Translations under genes and position numbers: made by a program
Notes under the pieces: model-generated
Told to the model about the DNA's origin: nothing
Databases searched by the model: none
What the model saw: the letters and a program-made list of their open reading frames with translations, nothing else
Source: Shewanella amazonensis SB2B
GTDB taxonomy: Bacteria > Pseudomonadota > Gammaproteobacteria > Enterobacterales > Shewanellaceae
Direction: 5' to 3'
Assembly (NCBI RefSeq): GCF_000015245.1
Contig: NC_008700.1
Location: forward strand, 1,246,001 to 1,310,000
DNA length: 64,000 nt
Shown: positions 42,065 through 50,771 of the stretch, one piece after another
How the letters are laid out: each line of letters starts with the position of its first letter
How positions within the stretch are numbered: position 1 is the stretch's first letter

Positions 42065-43150
42065 TTAGAAGTCGGCGTTATCGAGGATCCACTGAAGTGG
42101 TGCCTGATATTGTGTCGGCATCCAGCTTTTAAGCTGACTGATGCTGTGCTCAAGCATAGTTTTGCTGTGCACTGACAGGTTCAGGTGACCCACTTTGCGG
42201 CCCGGACGCACCTCTTTGGCATACCAGAAGAGCTCGGCGTTGGGCAGGCTCAGCCAGCGGTCATCCTTGTCGATGCCGATAAGGTTCACCATCACACAGG
42301 GAAAGTTTACCTGTGGCTGTTGGATTGGCAGGTGACACAGGGCACGCAGGTGTAACTGGAACTGGTCCATATGGGTGCCTGCTTGGGTCCAGTGACCCGA
42401 GTTATGCACCCGTGGCGCCAGCTCATTCACCAGCAGGTGGTCGCCAACGCGGAAACACTCCATCGCCATCACTCCGACATAGTTAAGGCCGTTCATGATG
42501 GTGCCCAGCATGGTTTCGGCTTCGGCCTGCAGTGGCACAAGGCGGGGCAGCGGCGAAACGGATGCCATCAGAATGCCATCCTGATGCAGGTTCAGTGTCA
42601 GCGGGTAGAAGAAGCATTCGCCCGTGTGAGTACGCACGCCCACAACGGAGACTTCCTCGTCAAAATTAATGGCTTGCTCGGCAATGGCTTCACCGCGCCA
42701 GTCGGCAGGGATCTGACCGTTTTCGGCCTGCTTGAGCCAATGCTGGCCCTTGCCGTCGTAGCCGCCGGTGCGGCGCTTCATCAGCACCCGCTCGCCATAT
42801 TTGCCATAGAGGGCGTTGACGTCTGTGTTGTCATCCACCAACTCCCAGGGGGCGGTGGCTACCTTAAGCTCATCCAGCAAGGATTTTTGGGTGTACCGGT
42901 CGGCCAGACGACCAAACACCGGGCCGTTGATGAAATTCTTATGGGTAGAGAGCTGCAGGCTCAGACTGGATTCAGGCCATTGTTCACGCTCTGCGGTGAT
43001 GATGTCATCGTCCGCCAGCGGCAGTTTTTCATCGCTGGGCGCCATGATATCCACCGGCAGCACCTCGATGGCCAGTGGCTGACCGGCGTGTGACAGCATA
43101 GCACCGAGCTGACCATTGCCCAGTACCCAAACGCGTTTGGTGTTTGCCAT
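42065..43150 (-). CDS. purK: N5-carboxyaminoimidazole ribonucleotide synthase
   Basis: ATP-grasp enzyme of purine synthesis, making N5-CAIR from AIR, ATP and bicarbonate. It has 361 residues. It starts MANTKRVWVLGNGQLGAML (PurK N-terminal loop), with the ATP-grasp GYDGKGQHWL and the metal/active-site NELAPRVHNSGHWTQ. ATG 43150 is set by homology and lies 2 bases after the purE stop, so purEK is translationally coupled. Confidence 0.96.
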   Translation of the reverse strand: MANTKRVWVLGNGQLGAMLSHAGQPLAIEVLPVDIMAPSDEKLPLADDDIITAEREQWPESSLSLQLSTHKNFINGPVFGRLADRYTQKSLLDELKVATAPWELVDDNTDVNALYGKYGERVLMKRRTGGYDGKGQHWLKQAENGQIPADWRGEAIAEQAINFDEEVSVVGVRTHTGECFFYPLTLNLHQDGILMASVSPLPRLVPLQAEAETMLGTIMNGLNYVGVMAMECFRVGDHLLVNELAPRVHNSGHWTQAGTHMDQFQLHLRALCHLPIQQPQVNFPCVMVNLIGIDKDDRWLSLPNAELFWYAKEVRPGRKVGHLNLSVHSKTMLEHSISQLKSWMPTQYQAPLQWILDNADF

Positions 43151-43152
43151 GA

Positions 43153-43644
43153 TTACGCGTCCCTCGGATCCGGATTTTCCAGAACGCTCTGGGTCTGTTC
43201 GGCGCGGAATGCCTCCAGGCGCTCGGCGAGGGCGGCGTCGTTGTTGGCGAGAATTTGGCAAGCCAGCAGACCTGCGTTAAAGGCGCCGGCAGTGCCGATG
43301 GCGAGGGTGCCCACGGCAATGCCCTTTGGCATTTGCACGATAGACAGCAAAGAATCCATGCCGTTGAGGGCCTTACTCTGCACGGGTACACCGAGGACTG
43401 GCAGACGGGTTTTGGAGGCCAGCATGCCTGGCAGGTGTGCGGCGCCACCGGCACCACCGATGATCACCTGAAAGCCTTTGTCAGCTGCTGTGGCGGCGAA
43501 GTCCATTAACTTGTCCGGGGTTCTGTGGGCGGAAACCACCTCAACATGGTAAGGCACCTGCAGTTTATCCATGATCTCTGCGGCGGCTTCCATGGTGGGC
43601 CAATCACTCTTGGAACCCATTACGACAGCAACGAGGGCGTGCAT
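43153..43644 (-). CDS. purE: N5-carboxyaminoimidazole ribonucleotide mutase
   Basis: Converts N5-CAIR to CAIR, the step after PurK. It has 163 residues. Class I PurE motifs: [14 protein letters not shown] at the start, [10 protein letters not shown] with the catalytic His, and [12 protein letters not shown]. The first gene of a purE-purK operon. A TATAAT lies upstream on this strand (43675 to 43670) without a clear -35; I did not find a good PurR box. Confidence 0.97.
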   Translation of the reverse strand: MHALVAVVMGSKSDWPTMEAAAEIMDKLQVPYHVEVVSAHRTPDKLMDFAATAADKGFQVIIGGAGGAAHLPGMLASKTRLPVLGVPVQSKALNGMDSLLSIVQMPKGIAVGTLAIGTAGAFNAGLLACQILANNDAALAERLEAFRAEQTQSVLENPDPRDA

Positions 43645-43795
43645 GATAACTCCTTAACGACTGATTTTAATTATATTTGCCTGTTTTCAGGCGAGGGTAC
43701 TTTGCACCCTGGCTGCGGGGGAGTCCCCTCGGTAGTCGTTGCCAGGGCGAGATGGGGCGCAATGATAGCATGATGGGCGTGGTTTCGCTGCCTTT

Positions 43796-44938
43796 TCAGC
43801 GACCTTTATCAGCGCCCGTCTGGCCTGTATATCGGATACGATAAATGCGGTCGCGACCATCGTCGCTGACCAGCAAGCTCCCGTCTGGCAGCATCATCAC
43901 ATCGGCGGGGCGGCCATGGACTTCTTCCCCCTGTAACCAGCCTTCGGCAAAGGTTTCGAGGTATTCCACGTCATTGCCGTTAAGCTTGGCAAAGCGCACC
44001 CGGTAGCCGACTTTTTCACTGCGGTTCCAGGAACCATGCTCGGCGATAAAAATGCCACCCTGATACTTTTGCGGAAACTGTTTTCCGGTATAGAAGGTCA
44101 TGCCGAGACTGGCCACATGGGCGCCGAGTTTGGCCTTTGGCGCTTGATAGTCCTGGATGCTGTGGCCGGTGCCGAATTCCGGATCCAGGGTGTCGCCCTG
44201 ATGCACATAGGGGTAACCGAAGTGTTGGCCCGGGGTTTTGAGCAGATTCAACTCATCGGAGGGCATATCGTCCCCCATCATATCGCGGCCATTGTCGGTA
44301 AACCAAAGCTCGCCGGTGGTGGGGGCAAAGTCGAAGCCGACGCTGTTACGTACGCCGAGGGCTTCGTCCCTGGTGGTTAGGGTTTCCAAATCCAGGCTGA
44401 TGATTTTGCTGTACTCTTTGCCCGCATCACAGATGTTACAGGGAGCGCCGATGGGGATGTAGAGGCGCCCATCCGCAGCGAATTTCAGGTATTTCCAGCC
44501 GTGGTGTAAATCCTTGGGCAATTTGTCGTAAATCAGGGTTGGTGAGGCCTTGCCCGGGCTTTGAGCCTCATCCACACGGTACAGGTTACCCACATCGGCG
44601 ATATAGAGTTTGCCATCCCGGTACGCAATGCCCGAAGGCATGGTGAATTTCATGGAGAGCTGCCCGGCGCGCACACCGGCTTTTTCAGCCTCAGAGCCGG
44701 GCAGAGGCAGATAGTGCACCTTACCTTCTTTGCGGGAGCCCACATACAAAAGGCCCGACTCAGTCACGGCCATCTGGCGATAGTTTTTAAAGCCATGGTG
44801 CAGCACCTCAATCTCAAAACCGGCAGGCAGCTTAATCATATCGAGCACCGCCTGATTTTCTTCTTTGGTGTAAGCGGTCGCCACAAAGGGCATGAGTGCC
44901 AGTGTAATAAGGGCGTGGCTGAGTTTGGCTGATGTCAT
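43796..44938 (-). CDS. Periplasmic glucose/sorbosone dehydrogenase-fold protein
   Basis: 380 residues with a signal peptide (about residues 1-23, ALMPFVATA). The rest is a six-bladed beta propeller of the GSDH family (PQQ-dependent aldose sugar dehydrogenase type). Matching pieces are MPSGIAYRDGKLYIADVGN, LYIPIGAPCNICDAG, GELWFTDNGRDMMGDDMPSDELN, FIAEHGSWNRS and ADVMMLPDGSLLVSDDG. A Cys pair (CNIC) is present. The start at ATG 44938 has the good ribosome site GGAGAA. The sugar substrate and whether it uses PQQ are not shown by sequence. Confidence 0.85.
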   Translation of the reverse strand: MTSAKLSHALITLALMPFVATAYTKEENQAVLDMIKLPAGFEIEVLHHGFKNYRQMAVTESGLLYVGSRKEGKVHYLPLPGSEAEKAGVRAGQLSMKFTMPSGIAYRDGKLYIADVGNLYRVDEAQSPGKASPTLIYDKLPKDLHHGWKYLKFAADGRLYIPIGAPCNICDAGKEYSKIISLDLETLTTRDEALGVRNSVGFDFAPTTGELWFTDNGRDMMGDDMPSDELNLLKTPGQHFGYPYVHQGDTLDPEFGTGHSIQDYQAPKAKLGAHVASLGMTFYTGKQFPQKYQGGIFIAEHGSWNRSEKVGYRVRFAKLNGNDVEYLETFAEGWLQGEEVHGRPADVMMLPDGSLLVSDDGRDRIYRIRYTGQTGADKGR

Positions 44939-45007
44939 GGGGTTCTCCTGCAATCAAGAGCATGGATAGTGTCGTCGAATGCCAACAAGCATGCCAAAGG
45001 CGCAGTT

Positions 45008-45035
45008 AAAAAAACAGCGCCGATTGGCGCTGTTT
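45008..45035 (-). terminator. SPFH-gene terminator
   Basis: On the minus strand, stem ACAGCGCC / GGCGCTGT with loop AATC and a run of seven T, about 20 bases after the SPFH stop. Confidence 0.9.
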
Positions 45036-45054
45036 GGTTGTCACAAGACCCGTT

Positions 45055-46437
45055 TTATTGCTTGCTTTGCTGGCTGAGCTCTTTGCTCTTTTCCATCAGC
45101 CCAAGGGCAGAAAAGCCGGTGATCACATCCAGATTGGAGGTCATGCCACCATTGCCGCCGATATAGTTTTGCGGCATTTCCACTTTGAAGTTGGGCAAGT
45201 TCTGATACAGCACCTTGGCCACATCACGGTTCATCTCGGCGGTATAGATCTTCTCGTAGGTGCCAAGGGCCTTGTATTTGGCTGCCAATACCTCGGCCTC
45301 GGCAATACCGGTTTCACGGATTGCCTTGGCTTCAAAAGAGGCCGCAGCCGCGTTGGCTTTTTGAATTTCCAGGTTGGCCTGAGCCATTTCCAGTTCTTTG
45401 GCCTTGGACAGGGCGGCAATTTCTTTTTTCTTGCGCTCTTCCACCAGCTCTCGCTCGGCAATCTGACGGGCAATTTCCACTTCTTTTTGCTGGGAAATGA
45501 CCGCCAGCTCCTTGGCGCGCTGGGCATCCTGTACTTCACGGGTACGTTGGATTTCCTTGCGTAACTGTTCAGTCTTGGCCTGGGCCTTGGAGGTTTCCTG
45601 CTCCTGGATGGTACGGATGCGCTCTGCTACCAGTTTCTTTTTGTCTGTCAGTAGTTTATCCAGCTGATCTTCTGGCGATGGATCGCCAATGGTGACCTGG
45701 GTGACGGTAACGCCATACTGGCTCAGTGGATTGTCCTGGCGAATCGGCTGACCGCTCTTATCGGTGACGGGAATTGTTTTCCACACCAGCTGCTTGGTGG
45801 CCTGAAGCTTGTTGGAATCGTCCTGATCGAAACCAACGGGCACCAAATCCACCTGTTCCACCTCTACCTGACGGCGCTCAGTGGTGTAGATGCCGTTGCT
45901 GAGCTGATCCGCCAGCTGGGCCTTGAACTGGTTCAGCCCGCCCTGAAAGAACTCTTCCCCCGTGTACTGGGTGGCGGTAATGACAGTCACGTTGCGGGCG
46001 TTTTTGATGAGCATGGTTTCAATCAGATTGTCGTTGGAGCGAAACTCCCGGTGCATCTGAATGATTTGCTCTGGCGAGTGTGACAACTTAAATCGGAACG
46101 TGGCTGGCACCTGACCCGTGTAGGTATCGGCAAAGCGTACCTGCAGCGACGGCAGGCGTTGATAGAAAGCCTCGCCCTGATTATTGCCAAAGGAGACGGT
46201 AATCACCTGATCGTAGCGGGTTATTTTGGACAAAAACGGCATACGCACATGGATGCCCGGCTCGGTGAACACATCCAGTGCCCCGGTGATATTGTTTTGA
46301 TGCACATAGGTGTAACCGGCATCCGTCATCAAAATCGAGCTTTTCAGTACTGCCAGAGCACCGATGGCACCCAGGGTGATAAATATACTTTTGGGGGAGA
46401 CGGCTTTTCGTGCGCGGGAAATGGTGGACTCTTCCAT
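45055..46437 (-). CDS. SPFH/Band 7 membrane protein
   Basis: 460 residues. One membrane helix near the N-terminus (about 18-36), an SPFH domain (about 37-250), then a long charged coiled coil (about 265-390, rich in Lys, Glu, Ala and Gln). The C-terminal tail is less ordered (NYIGGNGGMTSNLDVITG). This is the prohibitin/flotillin-like architecture that forms membrane-bound oligomeric cages. It lies alone: no NfeD or FtsH partner is adjacent. Function in membrane protein quality control or microdomain formation is inferred from the family only. Confidence 0.85.
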   Translation of the reverse strand: MEESTISRARKAVSPKSIFITLGAIGALAVLKSSILMTDAGYTYVHQNNITGALDVFTEPGIHVRMPFLSKITRYDQVITVSFGNNQGEAFYQRLPSLQVRFADTYTGQVPATFRFKLSHSPEQIIQMHREFRSNDNLIETMLIKNARNVTVITATQYTGEEFFQGGLNQFKAQLADQLSNGIYTTERRQVEVEQVDLVPVGFDQDDSNKLQATKQLVWKTIPVTDKSGQPIRQDNPLSQYGVTVTQVTIGDPSPEDQLDKLLTDKKKLVAERIRTIQEQETSKAQAKTEQLRKEIQRTREVQDAQRAKELAVISQQKEVEIARQIAERELVEERKKKEIAALSKAKELEMAQANLEIQKANAAAASFEAKAIRETGIAEAEVLAAKYKALGTYEKIYTAEMNRDVAKVLYQNLPNFKVEMPQNYIGGNGGMTSNLDVITGFSALGLMEKSKELSQQSKQ

Positions 46438-46549
46438 GTTGCTTCCTTGTCGTTTAAAGGCGTACTAGCTGAAGGTTGCACATGTTACAGGGAAGTTCGG
46501 TGTGGGTCATGCATTTTGGCAAGACCCAAACCCTAAAAGTATCAAAATG

Positions 46550-48268
46550 TTAATCCGTATTTGTGACAGTATCTTGCAAGGCGGCCGTCATGTCCGGATA
46601 GAAGGACAGTACGCCGGGCTTCTCCTGAACGCCGGCCTTGACCAAGGCTCTGAGGGCCTGGAAAGGTACAGATACGATGCGGATTTCACGCCCCTGCTTT
46701 TGCGCCCAGGCCACGGTGCGCTCCAGTGCACTCAGGCCACCTGCGTCCAGCAGCGACACATTCTGCCAATCCAGCACCAAAATGGGCGCGCCATTCTGTC
46801 GGTGCATCAGCTCGCTGAAAAGGTTATCGGCGGCGGCAAAAAACAGCGGGCCATCGATACGGAAGGCTTCGATATTGGGGCTGCCGGCATCACTGCCGCA
46901 GTCCAGTGCAACCAGTCGGGTTGATGCCGCAAGCTGACCCATCAGCAGCAACGACGCCAGCACTATGCCGACGCCAATGGCTATCACCATATCAAAGGCC
47001 ACAGTAAGCATGAGGCAGGTTAGCAGCACGGCCACGTCCGACACATGGGCGCGGCGGATAAGGTGCAGGCTCTTTTTGGCCTCGCTCATGTGCCATGCCA
47101 CCACCAACAGCAGCGCGGCCATGGTTGCCATGGGAATATAGGCCAGTACGGGCGCCAATAACACCAGCGCCAGCAACACGGTAAGCGCATGGAACACGGC
47201 GGCCAGCGGGCTTTTGGCGCCGGCGCGCACGTTGGCGGCGCTGCGGGCGATCGCTGCGGTGGCGGGGATGGCGCCGAAAAAGGGTGCGATAAGATTGCCA
47301 AGCCCCTGGCCAAAGAGCTCACTGTTGGCACTGTGGCGATTCCCTGTCATACCATCCACTACCACGGCGCAGAGCAAGGATTCGATTGCGCCCAGCATGG
47401 CGATGGCCATGGCCGAGGGCAGCAGATTCTGAACGAGTTGCCAATTGAGCGTTAATGGCTCGCCTCCCACGCCCGGAAGCTCCCAGGGTAAGAGAAACGA
47501 TGGCAGCACCGACGGGATCCCCGCCATCAGGGTGCCGTCATCCAGTGTGAATGAAAAACGTGAGCCAATGGTCTCTACGTCAAACCCAAGGCCGCCGAGT
47601 GCCAGAGCGCAGAGCGTGCCCGCGAGGATCGCAGGCAAATGGGGCGGCAATTTTTGAGTAAATTTGGGCCAGAACACCAACACAGACAGGGTAATTGCCG
47701 CCACCAGTATGCTGGGCCACTGGGCGTGGGGCATGGCATGGAACAGAGTCGAGACCTTGTGCCAAAAATCCTCGGGGAGCGCCTCAACAGGCAGGGCAAA
47801 CATGTCCTTTATCTGCAACATGGCAATGACAATGGCGATACCGCCGGTAAAACCCAGGGTCACAGGCTCAGGGATATATTGAATAAGCCTGCCCAGGCGC
47901 ATCAGGGACATCAGCAATAAGATAACGCCGGACATAACAGTCGCCAGCAGCAAACCACCGAGACCATATTGCGCCGAGATTGGGGCGAGCAGCACCACAA
48001 AGGCGGCGGTTGGTCCTGATACTGACAACTTCGAACCGCCACTGATGGCGATGATGATACCCGCGATAATGGCGGTGTAGAGGCCGTACTGGGGGGCGAC
48101 ACCGCTGGCGATGGCGAGTGCCATGGCAAGAGGAATGGCGATAACGCCCACGGTAATGCCGGCGAGTAAGTCAGCCAATAATTCGGCTCTGGAATAGCGT
48201 TCTCCCAGCAGGCTCTGACGCAGGGCGAATGCCGGAATAAGAGAAGTCAGGTGATGGCGATGTGGCAT
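46550..48268 (-). CDS. dauA: SulP/SLC26 transporter, DauA-like (C4-dicarboxylate)
   Basis: 572 residues, about 12 membrane helices plus a C-terminal STAS domain (about 440-560). It resembles E. coli DauA (YchM) throughout: the N-terminal LLAGITVGVIAIPLAMALAI, SGPTAAFVVLL, GAIESLLCAVVVDGMTGNRH and ATAAIARSAANVRAGA. The STAS domain carries LDAGGLSALERTV. DauA carries succinate and other C4-dicarboxylates aerobically, while other SulP members carry sulfate or bicarbonate, so the substrate is inferred from similarity. Upstream lies the palindrome TGAGCGCTCA (48312-48321). Confidence 0.85.
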   Translation of the reverse strand: MPHRHHLTSLIPAFALRQSLLGERYSRAELLADLLAGITVGVIAIPLAMALAIASGVAPQYGLYTAIIAGIIIAISGGSKLSVSGPTAAFVVLLAPISAQYGLGGLLLATVMSGVILLLMSLMRLGRLIQYIPEPVTLGFTGGIAIVIAMLQIKDMFALPVEALPEDFWHKVSTLFHAMPHAQWPSILVAAITLSVLVFWPKFTQKLPPHLPAILAGTLCALALGGLGFDVETIGSRFSFTLDDGTLMAGIPSVLPSFLLPWELPGVGGEPLTLNWQLVQNLLPSAMAIAMLGAIESLLCAVVVDGMTGNRHSANSELFGQGLGNLIAPFFGAIPATAAIARSAANVRAGAKSPLAAVFHALTVLLALVLLAPVLAYIPMATMAALLLVVAWHMSEAKKSLHLIRRAHVSDVAVLLTCLMLTVAFDMVIAIGVGIVLASLLLMGQLAASTRLVALDCGSDAGSPNIEAFRIDGPLFFAAADNLFSELMHRQNGAPILVLDWQNVSLLDAGGLSALERTVAWAQKQGREIRIVSVPFQALRALVKAGVQEKPGVLSFYPDMTAALQDTVTNTD

Positions 48269-48520
48269 CTTGGAGTCCTGCCGCGTGGGCGGCCAAAGCT
48301 GGGTATTTTAGTGAGCGCTCAGTGACCAATGTGTGAGCTTTGGCAAATTTTTGCAAGCCCTGACCCTTTTTGCTTTTTTCTCCGTTTATAGGGATATAGG
48401 GGCGGATTGGGAGGGAATATGGACTTTGTGGCAGTGGCTGTGCACACTGAGTACAGGTGCAATCAAGGTTGGGAAACACGGGCTGAATGCCACTGGTTTG
48501 TCTCAACCATCAGGGCAATC

Positions 48521-49117
48521 ATGACAGCAACGCAATCCATTTCATTGGTGGGTGGTGAGGGCGACGAACTGCTGATGCAGCGTTATGCCTCCGGGGACAT
48601 TCAGGCCTTCGACACCCTTTATCGTCGCCACAAAGGCGGGTTATACCGCTACTTTTTACGCCAGATTGGTGACAGCCAGCTGGCGGAAGATCTCTATCAG
48701 GAAACCTGGGGCCGGGTGATAAAAGCGGCGCCTGCTTACGAAATCAGCGCCAAGTTTACCACCTGGCTTTACCGTATCGCCCATAACCTGCTGATTGACC
48801 ATGTGCGGGCTGTTAAACCGTTGAACGAAGCCGACACCCTGGATGAAGAAGGGATGGCGCTGACAGACTCGATGACTCCGGTGCGAAGTCATGAGCACGA
48901 CCTTAAGGTGCAGGCCCTGAAACACTGCGTTGGCCTGCTGCCCCAGGTTCAGAAAGAAGCCTTCCTGCTCTCCAGCGAGATGGGATTTACTGCGCTGATG
49001 ATAAGTGAAATTGCCTCTGTATCACTGGAAGCGACCAAGAGCCGTATCCGTTATGCCTATCAGAGCCTCAAAACCTGCGTGGCCAAGCGATTGGGGGAGG
49101 ATAGCGATGAAAGATAG
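48521..49117 (+). CDS. ECF-type RNA polymerase sigma factor
   Basis: 198 residues with sigma-70 region 2 (FDTLYRRHKGGLYRYFLRQ, LAEDLYQETWGRVI, FTTWLYRIAHNLLIDHVR) and region 4 (LLPQVQKEAFLLSSEMGFTA, ISEIASVSLEATKSRIRYA). It lacks regions 1.1 and 3, as expected for ECF factors. In the helix-turn-helix, LEATKSRI replaces the usual VGTVKSRI. Its end overlaps the next gene by 11 bases, the usual coupling of sigma and anti-sigma. It is divergent from dauA. Its stimulus is unknown. Confidence 0.92.
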   Translation: MTATQSISLVGGEGDELLMQRYASGDIQAFDTLYRRHKGGLYRYFLRQIGDSQLAEDLYQETWGRVIKAAPAYEISAKFTTWLYRIAHNLLIDHVRAVKPLNEADTLDEEGMALTDSMTPVRSHEHDLKVQALKHCVGLLPQVQKEAFLLSSEMGFTALMISEIASVSLEATKSRIRYAYQSLKTCVAKRLGEDSDER

Positions 49118-49865
49118 CCAACTGGTGGACACTGAACTTAAGCAGACGCTGGATGCGCTTTACCGTGAAGGTGCCAGGGAAGAGCCTCCTGAAGCGCTGG
49201 ATGCGGAAATACTGGCACTGGCCGGTGCCCACCTTGCCAGCCCCAAGCCTGAAATTGTGGTGCGCCGTGGGTTAAGGCGTTTTCCTTACGCCATCTCCAG
49301 CGCGGCGTCTCTGATGTTATTGGTGGGCCTGGTGCTGCTCAACCCGCAGCAGGTGTTTTTCAATGCCGATACTGTGTTGCCTGAGACGGATATGCTGGTG
49401 GCGCCGATGGCAGACGAGGGTATGGTCAGAACTGAGATGAATGCCAACGCCCGCAATGGCGTGAGCTCAGCGCCTGACATGGCGTCCAGCCAGCCTGCCG
49501 TAAACCAACAGCCCCTGCAAATTGAACAGGGTCAGCAGCCCGAGGCTCAGACTCGCACTGCTCCGGCGGCGTTTTCTTCCCCGCCTACGGCCACAGATGA
49601 GTCGGCCGAACCGCAAGTGGCAACAACTGCCATACTCAAATCATCGGCGAGGAAATTGGTATCGGAACCACTGGCATTAAGACCAGATGGCCTGGCCGAT
49701 ACAGACGACATTGACCTGCTGCTCGCATCTTTGGAAGACACGCTCGCTGGTGGAGACAGCCAGCTAACCCTGTCGTTAATCGAGGCGTTTATTGCCAGGG
49801 AGTATGAGTTAACTGCGCCGCAGCAGCTAATATTTGACCAGCTTCAATCCCGATTGGCTGAGTGA
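49107..49865 (+). CDS. Probable anti-sigma factor (single-pass membrane protein)
   Basis: 252 residues, not assigned to a named family. A charged cytoplasmic N-terminus (about 1-60) carries helices ELKQTLDALYREGAREEPPE. One membrane helix follows (61-79, YAISSAASLMLLVGLVLLN), then a Pro/Gln/Thr-rich extended periplasmic stretch and a short alpha-helical C-terminus (DLLLASLEDTLAGGDSQLTL). No ZAS Cys/His motif is visible. The ribosome site GGGGGAGG lies inside the sigma gene. Function is inferred from position behind an ECF sigma and its topology. Confidence 0.7.
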   Translation: MKDSQLVDTELKQTLDALYREGAREEPPEALDAEILALAGAHLASPKPEIVVRRGLRRFPYAISSAASLMLLVGLVLLNPQQVFFNADTVLPETDMLVAPMADEGMVRTEMNANARNGVSSAPDMASSQPAVNQQPLQIEQGQQPEAQTRTAPAAFSSPPTATDESAEPQVATTAILKSSARKLVSEPLALRPDGLADTDDIDLLLASLEDTLAGGDSQLTLSLIEAFIAREYELTAPQQLIFDQLQSRLAE

Positions 49866-49904
49866 ATCACAGCCACAACCATGTCGACAATGAAGGGGGC
49901 AAGC

Positions 49905-50750
49905 ATGCAGGCAGTGAAAATTGGACTGGTCCTGATACTGTTTTCCTGGCCCACATTCGCGGTCCAGACGCAGACAATCTGCCAAGCACCGCTGCATGTT
50001 GCCTACAATGACTGGCCTCCTTACTCCTGGTCCGATGAAGTTGGCGAACCATTGGGGCTGGATGTTGACCTTTTGAAAGCCTTTGCCCGCCGGGTTGGCT
50101 GTGTACTCGAGTTTGATAAAATGCCGGCTCGTCGCTCCCATCAGCTGATGCATCTGGGAAAGGTGGATATCATGATGGGCGCCAGTAAAACGGCAGAACG
50201 GGAGGAGTATGCCCACTTCTCGGTGCCTTATCGACTGGAGCAGGTGGGGCTTTTCAGTATAGATAATGGCGGCGTTGTCTCTTTGGGCAGTTGGCAGCAG
50301 GTGCTCGACAGCAGTCTTAAGCTACTGGTACCGCAGGCGGGCTGGTACGGTGAAGCGTACGAGAGTTCAAAGCGCAGCCTGGCAATGCACAATCAGCTGG
50401 TGGAAAGCCCTGACCTGCTCAAGAGCGTACAAATGCTGTCGCGGGGCCGTGCCGAGCTTGCCATTGGTGATGCACTCTCGTTGCCCTTTATTGCCAGCCA
50501 ACATGAAAAAGTTCATCTGTTCCGCCATCCGCTTCGTTTAACCGAAAGCGACATACACCTGATGTTCAGCCGCGCAACCTTCGACGAAGCCAGGGTCAGG
50601 GCTTTTAATGATGCCATTCGCGGTGCGGCCGAGGATGGTGAAATCGCCTCCTTGCTACTCAAGTGGGAGCAAATATCCCTAAGTCGTATCGAAGGCGTAT
50701 CACAAAAGTCCAGAGGCTCGGATGAGCCCATTTGGATCCTGGCCGACTGA
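49905..50750 (+). CDS. Orphan periplasmic solute-binding protein (SBP_bac_3-like)
   Basis: 281 residues: signal peptide (LVLILFSWPTFA), then an amino-acid-type binding fold with the start LHVAYNDWPPYSW, GLDVDLLKAFARRVGC, and VDIMMGASKTAEREEYAHFSVPY. No ABC permease or ATPase gene is near. Such lone proteins in Shewanella are often sensory or of unknown role. Ribosome site AGGGGG precedes ATG 49905; in-frame ATGs at 49881 and 49890 are alternatives. It is convergent with the HD-GYP gene. Confidence 0.85.
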   Translation: MQAVKIGLVLILFSWPTFAVQTQTICQAPLHVAYNDWPPYSWSDEVGEPLGLDVDLLKAFARRVGCVLEFDKMPARRSHQLMHLGKVDIMMGASKTAEREEYAHFSVPYRLEQVGLFSIDNGGVVSLGSWQQVLDSSLKLLVPQAGWYGEAYESSKRSLAMHNQLVESPDLLKSVQMLSRGRAELAIGDALSLPFIASQHEKVHLFRHPLRLTESDIHLMFSRATFDEARVRAFNDAIRGAAEDGEIASLLLKWEQISLSRIEGVSQKSRGSDEPIWILAD

Positions 50751-50771
50751 GTTCAATGGTTTATGTGTGCG

